64,000 bases of DNA from Bacteroides ihuae (GTDB lineage Bacteria; Bacteroidota; Bacteroidia; Bacteroidales; Bacteroidaceae): assembly GCF_900104585.1 (NCBI RefSeq), contig NZ_FNVX01000006.1, forward strand, positions 558,001-622,000, in the 5' to 3' direction. Positions within the stretch are counted from its first letter, which is position 1; each line of letters opens with the position of its first letter. The translations under genes and the position numbers were made by a program. The notes beneath the pieces were generated by a model that was not told the origin of the DNA, made no database searches, and saw only the letters and a list, made by a program, of their open reading frames with translations. This document shows, piece by piece, positions 36,586 to 46,523 of this stretch.

Positions 36586-37842
36586 ATGATTGATATTTGG
36601 CAAGAGATATATGGTACGATCAAGCGCAATAAATTGCGAACATTCCTCACTGGTTTTTCCGTGGCATGGGGCATCTTCATGCTTATTGTGTTGTTGGGCG
36701 CAGGGAATGGACTCATACATGCCTTCGAGGAGTCATCATCGAGCATGTCCATGAATTCTATCAAGATATATCCGGGATCGACGACCAAAACGTATGATGG
36801 ATTGCAGCAAGGACGACAAATACAACTGGATACTAAAGATTTGGGCATCACAAGCAGAAAGTTCTCAAGAAATGTGATCAGCGCCGGAGCTACGGTAAGG
36901 CAAAGTAGTGTCACCTTGAGTCGTGGAAAAGAATACGTTAGCATGACTCTTACCGGGGTTTTCGCAAACTATACTGAAGTAGAAGCTGTAAAATCAGCGA
37001 GTGGACGTTTTATCAACGAACTAGACATCAAAGAAAAACGCAAGGTTATCATCCTGCATACTAAAACAGCAGAGATTCTTTTCCCAAAAGGAGAAGATCC
37101 TATCGGAAAGTTTATCACAGGAAACGGAACTGCTTATCAGGTGGTGGGATTATATACCGACCAAGGCGACCGTGATGCTCGGGAAGCATACCTACCATTT
37201 ACCACTTTACAGCTGATATATAATAAAGGAGATAAGATCAATAATCTGATTTTCACCACCAAAGGATTGGACACTGAGGAGCTAAATACTGACTTTGAAA
37301 AGCAATATCGCAAAGCAATAGGTGCTCATCATCGCTTTGATCCACTGGACGACAGTGCCATCTGGATATGGAACAGATTCACCCAATACCTGCAACAGCA
37401 AACTGCTTCGAGCATTCTTCGCACAGCCATCTGGATTATTGGTATTTTCACGCTACTCAGCGGCATTGTAGGAGTAAGCAATATCATGCTTATCACCGTA
37501 AAAGAGCGCACACGAGAATTTGGCATTCGAAAAGCATTAGGAGCAAAACCTTCTTCTATCTTATGGCTAATCATCATTGAGAGCATAGTGATCACAACTA
37601 TATTCGGATATATCGGAATGGTAGCGGGTATCGGAGTTACAGAATATATGAATGCAGTAGCAGGAAGTCAAACTATGGATACTGGAATGTGGAAAGAAAC
37701 CGTTTTCTTAAACCCTACAGTAGATGTAAAAGTTGCCATTCAGGCTACACTCACTCTTATCATAGCAGGAACACTTGCAGGATTTTTCCCTGCACGAAAA
37801 GCTGTAAGCATTCGGCCAATTGAGGCTTTAAGAGCAGAATAA
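36586..37842 (+). CDS. MacB-type ABC transporter permease 1
   Basis: 418 residues of the FtsX/MacB fold. The first membrane helix is near residues 20-42 (FLTGFSVAWGIFMLIVLLGAG). A large exported MacB-core domain follows (45-280), then three C-terminal helices (about 285-410). The coupling segment is VSNIMLITVKERTREFGIRKALGAK. It starts 17 bp after the ATPase gene and pairs with the next permease. The ATPase is not fused to it, unlike enteric MacB. Confidence 0.9.
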   Translation: MIDIWQEIYGTIKRNKLRTFLTGFSVAWGIFMLIVLLGAGNGLIHAFEESSSSMSMNSIKIYPGSTTKTYDGLQQGRQIQLDTKDLGITSRKFSRNVISAGATVRQSSVTLSRGKEYVSMTLTGVFANYTEVEAVKSASGRFINELDIKEKRKVIILHTKTAEILFPKGEDPIGKFITGNGTAYQVVGLYTDQGDRDAREAYLPFTTLQLIYNKGDKINNLIFTTKGLDTEELNTDFEKQYRKAIGAHHRFDPLDDSAIWIWNRFTQYLQQQTASSILRTAIWIIGIFTLLSGIVGVSNIMLITVKERTREFGIRKALGAKPSSILWLIIIESIVITTIFGYIGMVAGIGVTEYMNAVAGSQTMDTGMWKETVFLNPTVDVKVAIQATLTLIIAGTLAGFFPARKAVSIRPIEALRAE

Positions 37843-37881
37843 CAACGTATTTAATCAGTTTAACAAGTTCAATAACAAGAT

Positions 37882-39126
37882 ATGAAATACGATATTGATA
37901 CATGGGAGGAAATACTTCTTACCATCACAAGAAACAAAACCCGAAGTCTACTTACTGCCTTTGGCGTATTTTGGGGTATATTTATGCTAATTGCTCTCAT
38001 AGGCGGAGGGCAAGGAATGCAGGATATGATGAAAGCCAATTTTGAAGGATTTGCCACTAATTCATGTTTCGTCTGGCCTCAAAAAACAGGTGAAGCTTAC
38101 AAAGGATTTCGTAAAGGACGCAACTGGAGCCTAGAAAATCAAGATATCGGGCGTTTGCGCCGTGCCGTTTCAGACATCGATGTGATAACTCCTACGATCA
38201 ATAAATGGGGAGCAATTGCTTTGTATGGAGACAAAAAGAGTAGCTGTATAGTTAAAGGATTATACCCCGATTATGATAAGATAGAAACTCAAGAAATGCG
38301 TTACGGGCGCTTTATTAATGACATAGACATTCTGGAGCAAAGGAAAGTCTGCAGTATAGGCAAGCGCGTATACGAAGAATTATTTAAGAAAGGAGAAAAT
38401 CCTTGTGGCCAGTTTGTACGAGTAGATGGCATATACTACCGTATCATCGGAGTTTGTATATCGGAAGGCAACATTAATATTAATGGCAATGCATCCGAAA
38501 GTATCGTACTACCCTTCAGCACCATGCAGCAAGCTTACAACTTTGGGAAGAACATTGATCTAGCTTGCATCACAGCCAAACCGGGTATTAAAATAACCGA
38601 CTTACAAGATCAGGTAGAGAAGGTCATTAAAGAAGCACATTATATTAGTCCAAATGACAAACAGGCTGTGATGTTGCTCAATGCCGAAGCCATGTTCTCA
38701 ATGGTCGACAACTTATTTTCGGGCATTCGTATGCTTATTTGGATGGTAGGGCTAGGCACACTATTAGCTGGAGCTATCGGTGTGAGCAATATCATGATGG
38801 TAACAGTGAAAGAGCGTACGACCGAGATAGGCATTAGACGCGCCATTGGAGCACGCCCCAAAGATATCTTGCAACAGATTTTGTCCGAGAGTGTTGTGCT
38901 TACAGCTGTAGCAGGTATGGCGGGTATTTCATTCGGAGTACTCATATTGCAGGTTGCCGAAATTGGCATCAATGCATCAGGAACATATAATGCGCATTTT
39001 CAGGTCAGCTTTTGGATGGCGATAGGAACTTGTGCACTCTTGCTGACACTGGGAATGCTTGCGGGGCTAGCTCCGGCATACAGAGCTATGGCAATTAAAC
39101 CGATCGAAGCCATCAGGGATGAATGA
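37882..39126 (+). CDS. MacB-type ABC transporter permease 2
   Basis: 414 residues with the same FtsX/MacB layout as the preceding gene: helix 1 (LLTAFGVFWGIFMLIALIGGG), exported core, three C-terminal helices and coupling segment VSNIMMVTVKERTTEIGIRRAIGARP. The two permeases are clearly paralogous but well diverged, so a heterodimeric transporter is likely. The gap to the previous gene is 39 bp, with no terminator. Confidence 0.9.
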   Translation: MKYDIDTWEEILLTITRNKTRSLLTAFGVFWGIFMLIALIGGGQGMQDMMKANFEGFATNSCFVWPQKTGEAYKGFRKGRNWSLENQDIGRLRRAVSDIDVITPTINKWGAIALYGDKKSSCIVKGLYPDYDKIETQEMRYGRFINDIDILEQRKVCSIGKRVYEELFKKGENPCGQFVRVDGIYYRIIGVCISEGNININGNASESIVLPFSTMQQAYNFGKNIDLACITAKPGIKITDLQDQVEKVIKEAHYISPNDKQAVMLLNAEAMFSMVDNLFSGIRMLIWMVGLGTLLAGAIGVSNIMMVTVKERTTEIGIRRAIGARPKDILQQILSESVVLTAVAGMAGISFGVLILQVAEIGINASGTYNAHFQVSFWMAIGTCALLLTLGMLAGLAPAYRAMAIKPIEAIRDE

Positions 39127-39194
39127 GCAAGAGGTCAGTGATTCTTCCCAAAGCCTAAAATATAAAAAATGATAAATCAATAAAATAAGCAACG

Positions 39195-40307
39195 ATGAAA
39201 AAGTATCTTAAAATCGCATCATTGGTAGTGGTAGCTGTCATATTTATAGGAACGTTTGTATTCCTGTACAGCAAATCTAAGCCCAAAGTGAAACAGTACG
39301 AAATTGTTAGTTCCGAGATAACCGATTTGGAAAAAACCACAGTGGCGACTGGAAAAGTGGAGCCAAGGGACGAGATTCTTATCAAGCCTCAAATATCGGG
39401 TATTGTAGCCGAAGTATACAAAGAAGCCGGACAAACGGTTAAAAAAGGAGAGATTATAGCTAAAATAAAGGTAATTCCCGAAATGGGCCAACTAAACAGT
39501 GCCGAAAGTCGATTACGCTTAGCTGAAATCAATTTAAAGCAAACTCAAACGGATTATAACCGTATGAAAAAGCTTTATGCTGACAAATTGATCAGCAGTG
39601 AAGACTATGAAAAGAGTCAGCTTACATTTAAACAAGCTAAAGAAGAAGAAGAGAGTGCCAAAGATGCACTTGATATCATTAAAGAAGGTATCACAAAGAA
39701 AAGTGCCTCATACAGTAATACGATGATTCGTTCAACCATCGACGGCCTTGTTCTTGATGTCCCTGTAAAAGCCGGTAACTCTGTGATTATGAGTAATTCG
39801 TTTAATGACGGTACTACCATTGCTACTGTTGCCAATATGAATGATCTTATCTTCCGCGGTAAAATAGACGAGACAGAAGTAGGTCGTATCCATGAAGGCA
39901 TGCCCATCAAGCTCACAATCGGAGCATTACAAAATATTAAGTTCGATGCTACGCTTGAATATATTTCACCAAAAGGTGTAGAGGAAAACGGAGCTAACCA
40001 ATTCGAAATTAAAGCAGCTATCCGTGTTCCCGATTCTGTAGAGATACGTTCCGGTTACTCTGCCAATGCTGAAATTGTATTAGCACGTGTGTCAAAGGTT
40101 CTAGCTGTGCCCGAAAGTACAGTCGAATTTAATGGAGATAGTACTTTTGTGTGGGTAATGACAGACAGTGTTCCCGAACAAAAATTCATCCGCCGCCAGG
40201 TAGTTGCCGGTTTAAGCAACGGCATCAAGCTTGAGATCAAGAAAGGACTTACGATCAAAGAAAAGGTACGTGGTGCCGAGAAAACCGATAAGGATAAGAA
40301 GAAATAA
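39195..40307 (+). CDS. Periplasmic adaptor (membrane fusion protein, HlyD/MacA type)
   Basis: 370 residues. A single N-terminal membrane anchor (about 5-25, ASLVVVAVIFIGTFVFLY) precedes a split lipoyl/barrel-sandwich domain (ILIKPQISGIVAEVYKEAGQTVKKGEIIAKI and STIDGLVLDVPVKAGNSV) around an alpha-hairpin (about 100-175). Beta-barrel and membrane-proximal domains follow, and a lysine-rich tail ends the protein. It connects the ABC permeases to the TolC-like protein encoded 20 bp downstream. Confidence 0.92.
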   Translation: MKKYLKIASLVVVAVIFIGTFVFLYSKSKPKVKQYEIVSSEITDLEKTTVATGKVEPRDEILIKPQISGIVAEVYKEAGQTVKKGEIIAKIKVIPEMGQLNSAESRLRLAEINLKQTQTDYNRMKKLYADKLISSEDYEKSQLTFKQAKEEEESAKDALDIIKEGITKKSASYSNTMIRSTIDGLVLDVPVKAGNSVIMSNSFNDGTTIATVANMNDLIFRGKIDETEVGRIHEGMPIKLTIGALQNIKFDATLEYISPKGVEENGANQFEIKAAIRVPDSVEIRSGYSANAEIVLARVSKVLAVPESTVEFNGDSTFVWVMTDSVPEQKFIRRQVVAGLSNGIKLEIKKGLTIKEKVRGAEKTDKDKKK

Positions 40308-40327
40308 GAACGGCTAACACCAAAAGT

Positions 40328-41647
40328 ATGAAAAAAAAGATAATAACAATTGTTATAGCAATAGGGCTTTCTCCTATCGCCATACATGCTCAGGAAGCAT
40401 GGAGTCTGCGCCAATGCATTGATTATGCCATTGAGCACAATGTGTCCGTGCTTCAAACTCAAAATACGGTGGAACAACAAAAGGTGGATGTAAACACAGC
40501 AAAGTGGGCACGTTTGCCAAATCTGAATGGAAGTGCCAGCCAAAACTATAGCTGGGGACGCTCAGCATCTCCTGCAGACAACTCGTATATTAACACCAAC
40601 AGCGGCAGTTCCAACTTTGGTTTAAGTACGAATGTACCTTTGTTTACCGGTATGCAGCTGCCCAACCAATATGCATTGTCACAGCTTAACCTCAAAGCAA
40701 ATATGGAAGATCTAAAGAAGGCAAAAGAAGATCTATCCGTGAACGTAGCTTCGTCGTACTTACAAGTCTTATTTAATAAAGAGCTCTTGAAAGTTGCGCA
40801 AGAACAAGTTACACTAAGTAAAGAGCAATATGCGCGTATTGCAAAGTTAGCCGAGTTGGGAAAATCATCAGTTGCTGAGGTTGCCGAAGCCAAAGCCCGT
40901 ATAGCGCAAGACGAATTAAGTTGCGTACAAGCTGACAACAACTACCGCTTGTCATTACTAGACTTAAGCCAGCTACTAGAGTTGCCCACTCCCGAAGGTT
41001 TTACTCTGGATTTCCCCGATACTAATCCGACATTTGTACCCATTACTCCACCCGATGACATCTACCTACAGGCTATGGCATCTAAATCGGGAATTCTGGC
41101 AGCACAATACCGACTAGAAGGTAGTGAAAGAAGTATTCGCATTGCACAGAGCGGGTATTATCCTCAACTATCTTTCGGGGCCGGACTAAGTACCGGCTTC
41201 TACACTGTAAATGGAAAAGCGGGTGAGAACTTCAGCAAACAACTGGATAACAACCTGAATAAGTACATCAGCTTTAGCCTCAGCATTCCGTTATTCGATC
41301 GCTTCGTAACTCGCAATCGCGTACGTACAGCCCGTTTGCAACAGCTGAATTATTCTTTGCAGCTTGACAATGCAAAAAAAGGTCTCTACAAAGAGATTCA
41401 GCAGGCATGGTACAGTGCTGTTGCAGCAGAAAGCAAATACAACTCCAGCACCGTAGCAGTAGAAGCTAATCAAGAATCTTTCCACCTAATGAGCCAAAAA
41501 TTAGAAAACGGGAAAGCCACTTCAGTAGAGTATAATGAAGCAAAACTAAATCTGATGAAAGCCGTATCTGACCGCATTCAAGCAAAATACGACTACATCT
41601 TTCGAACTAAAATACTAGACTTCTATAAAGGAAAACCCATTCAATAG
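40328..41647 (+). CDS. TolC-family outer membrane efflux protein
   Basis: 439 residues. A signal peptide (1-21, ending AIHAQ) precedes two TolC repeats with the characteristic WSLRQCIDYAIEHN opening, NVASSYLQVLFNKELL and the second-repeat YFQ-like QAWYSAVAAESKYNSS helices. It forms the outer-membrane channel of the pump. It is the last gene of the operon. A long imperfect hairpin (41675-41728) follows. Confidence 0.92.
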   Translation: MKKKIITIVIAIGLSPIAIHAQEAWSLRQCIDYAIEHNVSVLQTQNTVEQQKVDVNTAKWARLPNLNGSASQNYSWGRSASPADNSYINTNSGSSNFGLSTNVPLFTGMQLPNQYALSQLNLKANMEDLKKAKEDLSVNVASSYLQVLFNKELLKVAQEQVTLSKEQYARIAKLAELGKSSVAEVAEAKARIAQDELSCVQADNNYRLSLLDLSQLLELPTPEGFTLDFPDTNPTFVPITPPDDIYLQAMASKSGILAAQYRLEGSERSIRIAQSGYYPQLSFGAGLSTGFYTVNGKAGENFSKQLDNNLNKYISFSLSIPLFDRFVTRNRVRTARLQQLNYSLQLDNAKKGLYKEIQQAWYSAVAAESKYNSSTVAVEANQESFHLMSQKLENGKATSVEYNEAKLNLMKAVSDRIQAKYDYIFRTKILDFYKGKPIQ

Positions 41648-41674
41648 GTACTAAACTATAACGTGTGTGTCAAT

Positions 41675-41728
41675 CAGCGGTCAGCGTACAAAGAATAATG
41701 CATATTCATTATTCATCGCTGGCCGCTG
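41675..41728. repeat. Two-part hairpin downstream of the efflux operon
   Basis: CAGCGGTCAGCG pairs with CGCTGGCCGCTG (one G-U), and nested inside AATAATG pairs with CATTATT. No long T-run follows (TCTTTG only), so it is a weak terminator or an mRNA 3'-end stabiliser. The rest of 41648-41948 shows only a promoter-like motif. Confidence 0.6.
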
Positions 41729-41822
41729 TCTTTGTTGCCCCCCCTCTAGTATTTACTCCTAAAGACCTAAAATCTTAAAAAGATTTATCCTTCCTTCAAC
41801 ATACAGCCTGTTCTATTTTGTA

Positions 41823-41830
41823 TAACTTTG
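41823..41830 (+). promoter_or_regulatory. Putative GT51 gene promoter -7 element
   Basis: TAACTTTG fits TAnnTTTG, about 120 bp upstream of the start; no convincing -33 at the right distance. Confidence 0.4.
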
Positions 41831-41951
41831 CCTCATCTATCATAAAAATATCTACAAAGGGCTTCAAGCAAGCATGCACAAATTAAAAAAGAAGCGGACA
41901 ACGATATGTATGAAGACAATAGGAACATTGTGCAAAAACATCAAATAAGTG

Positions 41952-43901
41952 ATGAAAAGAAGAAGAAAGAAAAGTCTCATTTTAGCTACAGCCATCATTA
42001 TAGGTATACTGTTATTGGCTCTAATCGGAGTCTATTTGGGCCGTAACAGTCTACTCAAAATGATAGTAGATAAAAAGACATTCGCTGCTGAGAAAGAATA
42101 CGGGTTATCCATCAAATACCACTCTTTGAAGATGGAGGGAATGAGCAACATACGAATAGAAGGTTTTTCTATCGTTCCCGTTGGACGAGATACACTTCTG
42201 AACATGCAATCGATGGGCATACGTTTCAGTCTCTGGGCATTACTGGAAGGTGATATTGAAGTACAAAACGTATACATGGATAAGCTGAATATTTACTTTA
42301 CAAAACATGATTCAATAGCCAATTACGATTTCCTTTTCCGCAAGCAAACAAAGGAAAATGCAACAGAAAACAAACAAAGTAGTTACGCCAAGCAAGTTGA
42401 TGAACTAACAGAATTAGCATTCAACCTTTTACCTGAAAATGGAGAGATTAGCAACCTAAACATTGTGCAGCGAAGGGACAGTAACTTTGTATCCGTAATT
42501 GTTCCTTCACTCATCATAAAAGATAATCGTTTCCGCTCTGATATTGATGTGCGCGAAAATAACGCCTCCCAGAAATGGGGTACCCGTGGAGAAGTAAACC
42601 GATCACACCATGTATTGCAAGCCGAACTTTACTCACGTGAAAGAAAGAAAATACTACTTCCCTACCTCACTCGCCGCCTCGAAGCCGAAGTGAGATTCGA
42701 CACTTTGGCTTACAGCCTCAGTAAAGAAAAAATAAGTAGTAGCGAAATAGCACTAAGCGGTAAAGCTGAGATTTGTGGATTAAGTGTGTATCACAAAGCA
42801 CTTTCACCCGATGTTATTAACCTTGACCATGGACGATTAACTTATCGCATCAACGTGGGAAGTAACTATATGGAGTTAGACAGCACCACTACCACAAGCT
42901 TCAACAAACTACAATTTCACCCGTACCTACGAGCTCAAAAACAACAAGATAAATGGCATTTTACAGCCTCCGTGAACAAACCTTGGTTTCCTGCCGACGA
43001 ACTCTTCAGCTCTTTGCCCAAAGGACTATTTTCTAATTTGGAAGGTATTCAGACCAGTGGATCGCTAGCTTATCATTTCCTACTTGATGTAGACTTTGCC
43101 CAACTCGATAGTCTGAAATTTGAATCAGAGCTTCGCCACAAAGATTTCCGCATTGTGAAGTATGGCACTACTAACTTGAGCAAGATGTCCCAAGAGTTTA
43201 CTTACACTGCTTATGAAAACGGAGTTCCCGTACGTACATTTGCTATTGGACCGTCTTATGAACACTTCACCCCACTCGACAGCATCTCACCCTTGTTACA
43301 AATGTCCGTCCTGCAGAGTGAAGACGGAGCATTCTTCTATCACAAAGGTTTTTTACCCGGCCCAATGCGTGAAGCACTTATTCATGATCTGAAAGTAAAA
43401 CGCTTTGCCCGTGGAGGTAGTACTATCACCATGCAGCTGGTAAAGAACGTTTTCTTAAACCGCCGCAAGAACATTGCCCGCAAATTGGAAGAAGCATTGA
43501 TTGTATGGCTTATTGAAACCGAAGGATTAACATCAAAACATCGCATGTACGAAGTTTACCTGAACATAGCCGAATGGGGACCACTCATCTACGGTATACA
43601 AGAAGCCTCGAACTACTATTTTAATAAACGACCTTCTCAACTATCAGTAGAGGAAAGTATTTTTCTGGCTTCCATCATCCCAAAACCTAAACATTTCCGT
43701 AGTTCATTTACTGCAGACATGAAGCTAAAAGACTACTTGGGAGGATATTATCGACTCATTGCAACAAGGCTCAAGGCCAAAGGTTTATTAAACGAAGCCG
43801 AGGCGGATAGTATCCGCCCCGACATAAACATTACAGGCGCGGCCCGCAATGATCTATCAATTGTTAGAGATAGCGTAATGATTAACGCCGGAGAAAATTA
43901 A
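41952..43901 (+). CDS. Monofunctional peptidoglycan transglycosylase (GT51) with long N-terminal region
   Basis: 649 residues from ATG 41952; a GTG lies one codon earlier. A basic start (MKRRRKK) and one membrane anchor (about 8-30) are followed by about 390 exported residues resembling AsmA-like or intermembrane-transport folds (IRIEGFSIVPVGRDTLLNMQSMGIRF). The GT51 domain occupies about 420-600: QSEDGAFFYHKGF with the catalytic glutamate, ARGGSTITMQLVKNVFL, RKLEEALIVWLIE and LNIAEWGPLIYGIQEASNYYF. There is no transpeptidase domain. It polymerises lipid II glycan strands. The extra N-terminal region makes it far longer than E. coli MtgA (about 240 residues). It ends by overlapping the convergent next gene by 4 bp. 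Confidence 0.88.
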   Translation: MKRRRKKSLILATAIIIGILLLALIGVYLGRNSLLKMIVDKKTFAAEKEYGLSIKYHSLKMEGMSNIRIEGFSIVPVGRDTLLNMQSMGIRFSLWALLEGDIEVQNVYMDKLNIYFTKHDSIANYDFLFRKQTKENATENKQSSYAKQVDELTELAFNLLPENGEISNLNIVQRRDSNFVSVIVPSLIIKDNRFRSDIDVRENNASQKWGTRGEVNRSHHVLQAELYSRERKKILLPYLTRRLEAEVRFDTLAYSLSKEKISSSEIALSGKAEICGLSVYHKALSPDVINLDHGRLTYRINVGSNYMELDSTTTTSFNKLQFHPYLRAQKQQDKWHFTASVNKPWFPADELFSSLPKGLFSNLEGIQTSGSLAYHFLLDVDFAQLDSLKFESELRHKDFRIVKYGTTNLSKMSQEFTYTAYENGVPVRTFAIGPSYEHFTPLDSISPLLQMSVLQSEDGAFFYHKGFLPGPMREALIHDLKVKRFARGGSTITMQLVKNVFLNRRKNIARKLEEALIVWLIETEGLTSKHRMYEVYLNIAEWGPLIYGIQEASNYYFNKRPSQLSVEESIFLASIIPKPKHFRSSFTADMKLKDYLGGYYRLIATRLKAKGLLNEAEADSIRPDINITGAARNDLSIVRDSVMINAGEN

Positions 43902-45076
43902 CGAAATAATTCTTCAAGTTTGGTAGCAAGTTCTTCTCCGCGGAGTTTTTCGCTCAAGACCATTCCCTGTTCATCTATCAAGAAAATAGCTGGAATTAAT
44001 TTCACTTTATAGAGGGTTGATATGTCTTTCTTATCCAAAAAGCTAAGCCAAGGAAGCTTTTCTTCGTCCATTGCTTTTTTCCAATCAGCCTCCTTTTTAT
44101 CTATAGAGATACTAATTATTTCCAATCCCTTTGAAGCATACTTTCCATATAAATTCTTCAAATTCGGAATTTCCTTACGACAAGGATTACACCACGAAGC
44201 CCAAAAATCAATTAGAATATATTTCTTCCCTTTCATGAGTTCCGCAGACTTCACTTCTTTTCCTTGTCTATCGACAAAAACAAAGCCAGGTGCCTTTTTA
44301 CCTACAAAACCTACAGGATACAGCTCCTCTTTAACAAGCTTGCCATAATAACTGTCCTTTGCATCTGGAGAGAATTTTTCATAGGTGACTTTCTCATTTT
44401 CAGTAAAATAGCTCATGACATCCATCATTAACAAAGGCCCCCACCATGAGTCTTTATTACTTAAAATGACCGCATTTGAAATAGATGATACCGAATCGAA
44501 GAAAGCCTTTTCCGCATGGTTAAATGCCTGGCCGGCAGGTGAAGTGGCAATTGAATCATATGCCGCTTTGTTCTTGGTCTCTCTAGCCATTTGCATTGCT
44601 TTAAATACAGCCTCATACTTTTTATGATAATTCTGATAGGTAGTATCAAGAGTAGCATGAGGAGCTATCTTCTTCAAATATTCATCATGGACAGCGCTAC
44701 CTTTAGCGCTAACTTTTGAGAAGTCATAAATCGTCCTACCCTCCCTATCAGTAACAGAAACTTGACCTGACACTTCAATTTTATTGTTACCTATTACCAG
44801 TTTAAAAAGGCCATATGAATCAGCCACATGGAGATAAAACATACGAGGAGAAGGAACGCTGCCTTTAAAAGAGAAAGTTCCATCCGCTCCAACTTTAGAT
44901 ATAGCCACAGGCTTTTCATCCTTATGAGTTGCACCAGGTAGCAACTCCAAAGATGCACCTTCCATCAGTCCATCCAGTTTACCTTCTATAAGATAGCTTC
45001 CGGCAGGAATCTGAGCACATGAAGACAAAGTAAAAAAAAGAGCTATTGCTCCGCAAAACATTTTTAATTTCATCAT
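43898..45076 (-). CDS. TlpA/ResA-like thiol-disulfide protein with DUF4369 N-terminus
   Basis: 392 residues. A lipoprotein signal (IALFFTLSSC, Cys near residue 20) leads into a DUF4369-type beta domain (about 25-135) and a helical linker. The AhpC/TSA-like thioredoxin fold (about 250-390) has active site WASWCNPCRKEIP and the cis-proline region VKLIPAIFLID. It is likely a periplasmic reductase anchored to a membrane. In Bacteroides such genes often follow SusCD pairs, as here (13 bp after susD). The link to glycan use is unproven. Confidence 0.88.
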   Translation of the reverse strand: MMKLKMFCGAIALFFTLSSCAQIPAGSYLIEGKLDGLMEGASLELLPGATHKDEKPVAISKVGADGTFSFKGSVPSPRMFYLHVADSYGLFKLVIGNNKIEVSGQVSVTDREGRTIYDFSKVSAKGSAVHDEYLKKIAPHATLDTTYQNYHKKYEAVFKAMQMARETKNKAAYDSIATSPAGQAFNHAEKAFFDSVSSISNAVILSNKDSWWGPLLMMDVMSYFTENEKVTYEKFSPDAKDSYYGKLVKEELYPVGFVGKKAPGFVFVDRQGKEVKSAELMKGKKYILIDFWASWCNPCRKEIPNLKNLYGKYASKGLEIISISIDKKEADWKKAMDEEKLPWLSFLDKKDISTLYKVKLIPAIFLIDEQGMVLSEKLRGEELATKLEELFR

Positions 45077-45089
45077 TGATCTTTGTTAG

Positions 45090-46505
45090 TTATTTATCTA
45101 CATTTTGAGTAAGAGTTCCATTACCCAGGTTACTCGTTGCTCCCATAGGGAAAGGCATAGTCCATAAATGTGACGTGGGAGTAAGCGTATACGTAGTGCC
45201 ATCTACCACTTTACTTAACGTAAGGGCATATTTACTTTCTTTATTAAAACGACGAGCATCAGCAAAAGGCACAATAGAAAAAATCAACTCATTATCTTTT
45301 GTACGACGAATATATTCCATTGCCTGTTCCTCCGTAGAAGCGCTTAACGGCTGATAAACATCCGAAAGAATACGTTTTTGACGAACAGTATTCAACACAT
45401 CCATTGCATCGCCATATTTACCATCGCGGGTCAGACACTCTGCTTTGATAAGATAAACCTCCGTAGTGGTAAGACCACCATAGTTATACAATCCACTTAA
45501 AGTACTTACATAATAGGTGTCGGCACCAACTGTTTTAAGTTTCCAACGAGCAGCCATACGGGCATCACCTGCTTCAAAGCGAGTAACTCTATCCACCTGT
45601 ATCCTTGACTCGGAGTTTGCGGAAGAGTTGGCACCGTGACGGAAATAATAGTTCTCCACATTATCAATTCCCATGGGAGAAGTAGTCGTTGTATAAGAAG
45701 TTGCACTCTCTATCTGAGTTTTGTTGGTTTCATAGTAAGCCGTCCAATCGTATAAAGCACTATTTTCAGCCAAAGCCTTGTCTGCATATTGCAAAGCCAA
45801 GTCATAGTTATCCATTTCTAAATAGATACGCGCATACATAGCATACGCCGCCCCAATCGTAGGGTGTAACACCGTTGCCCTCTCATGAGGAAGATAGGGC
45901 AAAGCCTCTTCCAGATTCTTAAGCATATAATCATAAATCTGCTGAATACTTACTTGCGTATAAGTTGCATTCAGATCAGCACTTTCAATTAAAGGAACCG
46001 ATAATTTTGTAGCAGCAGTTGCTTCATCATACGTATCCGCATAATAGTTTGCCAAAACAAAGTAAACCACAGTTCTGATGACTTTTGCCTGCGCTATCAA
46101 CTCATTTCTTTCGGCATCAGTTGCCTCCGTTGCAGATGCTGCATTCTCTATAATAAGATTACAACTAGAAATAGCCGCATATCCATTATAATAAGTAGCC
46201 TCATCACTACTATTCAGTTCTATGCGATTTGCAGACTCATCCCAGAAATAATTCGCTTTATAAAGCGGATAGTAATTATAGTTAGATGCAGTTTCAAACT
46301 TATCATTAAGCAACAGAATCGCTTGTGTTATGTCTGTTCTTTGATTTGTATACTCATCCCTGATAAAAGCTTCATAATCAGCCAAAGTAGAAGGCGTTTT
46401 AGCGCCTTTAGGCATAATACCCAAGAAACCATCACAAGAAGAAAAGAGCACGCTTATTCCAATAAAGAATACCCAAAGTGTAGATGTTAATATTTTAGTT
46501 TTCAT
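45090..46505 (-). CDS. SusD/RagB-family substrate-binding lipoprotein
   Basis: 471 residues. A lipoprotein signal (VLFSSC, Cys about residue 24) is followed by the SusD helical TPR-like scaffold: KTPSTLADYEAFIRDEY, ELIAQAKVIRTVVYFVLANYYAD, a segment with LEEALPYLPHERATVLHPTIGAAYAMYARIYLEMDNYDLALQYADKAL, and the C-terminal EVYLIKAECLTRDGKYGDAMDVLNTVRQKR. It sits on the cell surface and closes over the SusC barrel, delivering ligand to it. It starts 18 bp after susC. No glycoside hydrolase accompanies this pair, so the ligand may be a peptide or other nutrient instead of a polysaccharide. Confidence 0.93.
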   Translation of the reverse strand: MKTKILTSTLWVFFIGISVLFSSCDGFLGIMPKGAKTPSTLADYEAFIRDEYTNQRTDITQAILLLNDKFETASNYNYYPLYKANYFWDESANRIELNSSDEATYYNGYAAISSCNLIIENAASATEATDAERNELIAQAKVIRTVVYFVLANYYADTYDEATAATKLSVPLIESADLNATYTQVSIQQIYDYMLKNLEEALPYLPHERATVLHPTIGAAYAMYARIYLEMDNYDLALQYADKALAENSALYDWTAYYETNKTQIESATSYTTTTSPMGIDNVENYYFRHGANSSANSESRIQVDRVTRFEAGDARMAARWKLKTVGADTYYVSTLSGLYNYGGLTTTEVYLIKAECLTRDGKYGDAMDVLNTVRQKRILSDVYQPLSASTEEQAMEYIRRTKDNELIFSIVPFADARRFNKESKYALTLSKVVDGTTYTLTPTSHLWTMPFPMGATSNLGNGTLTQNVDK

Positions 46506-46523
46506 AATGTTAGTGCTTCAATA

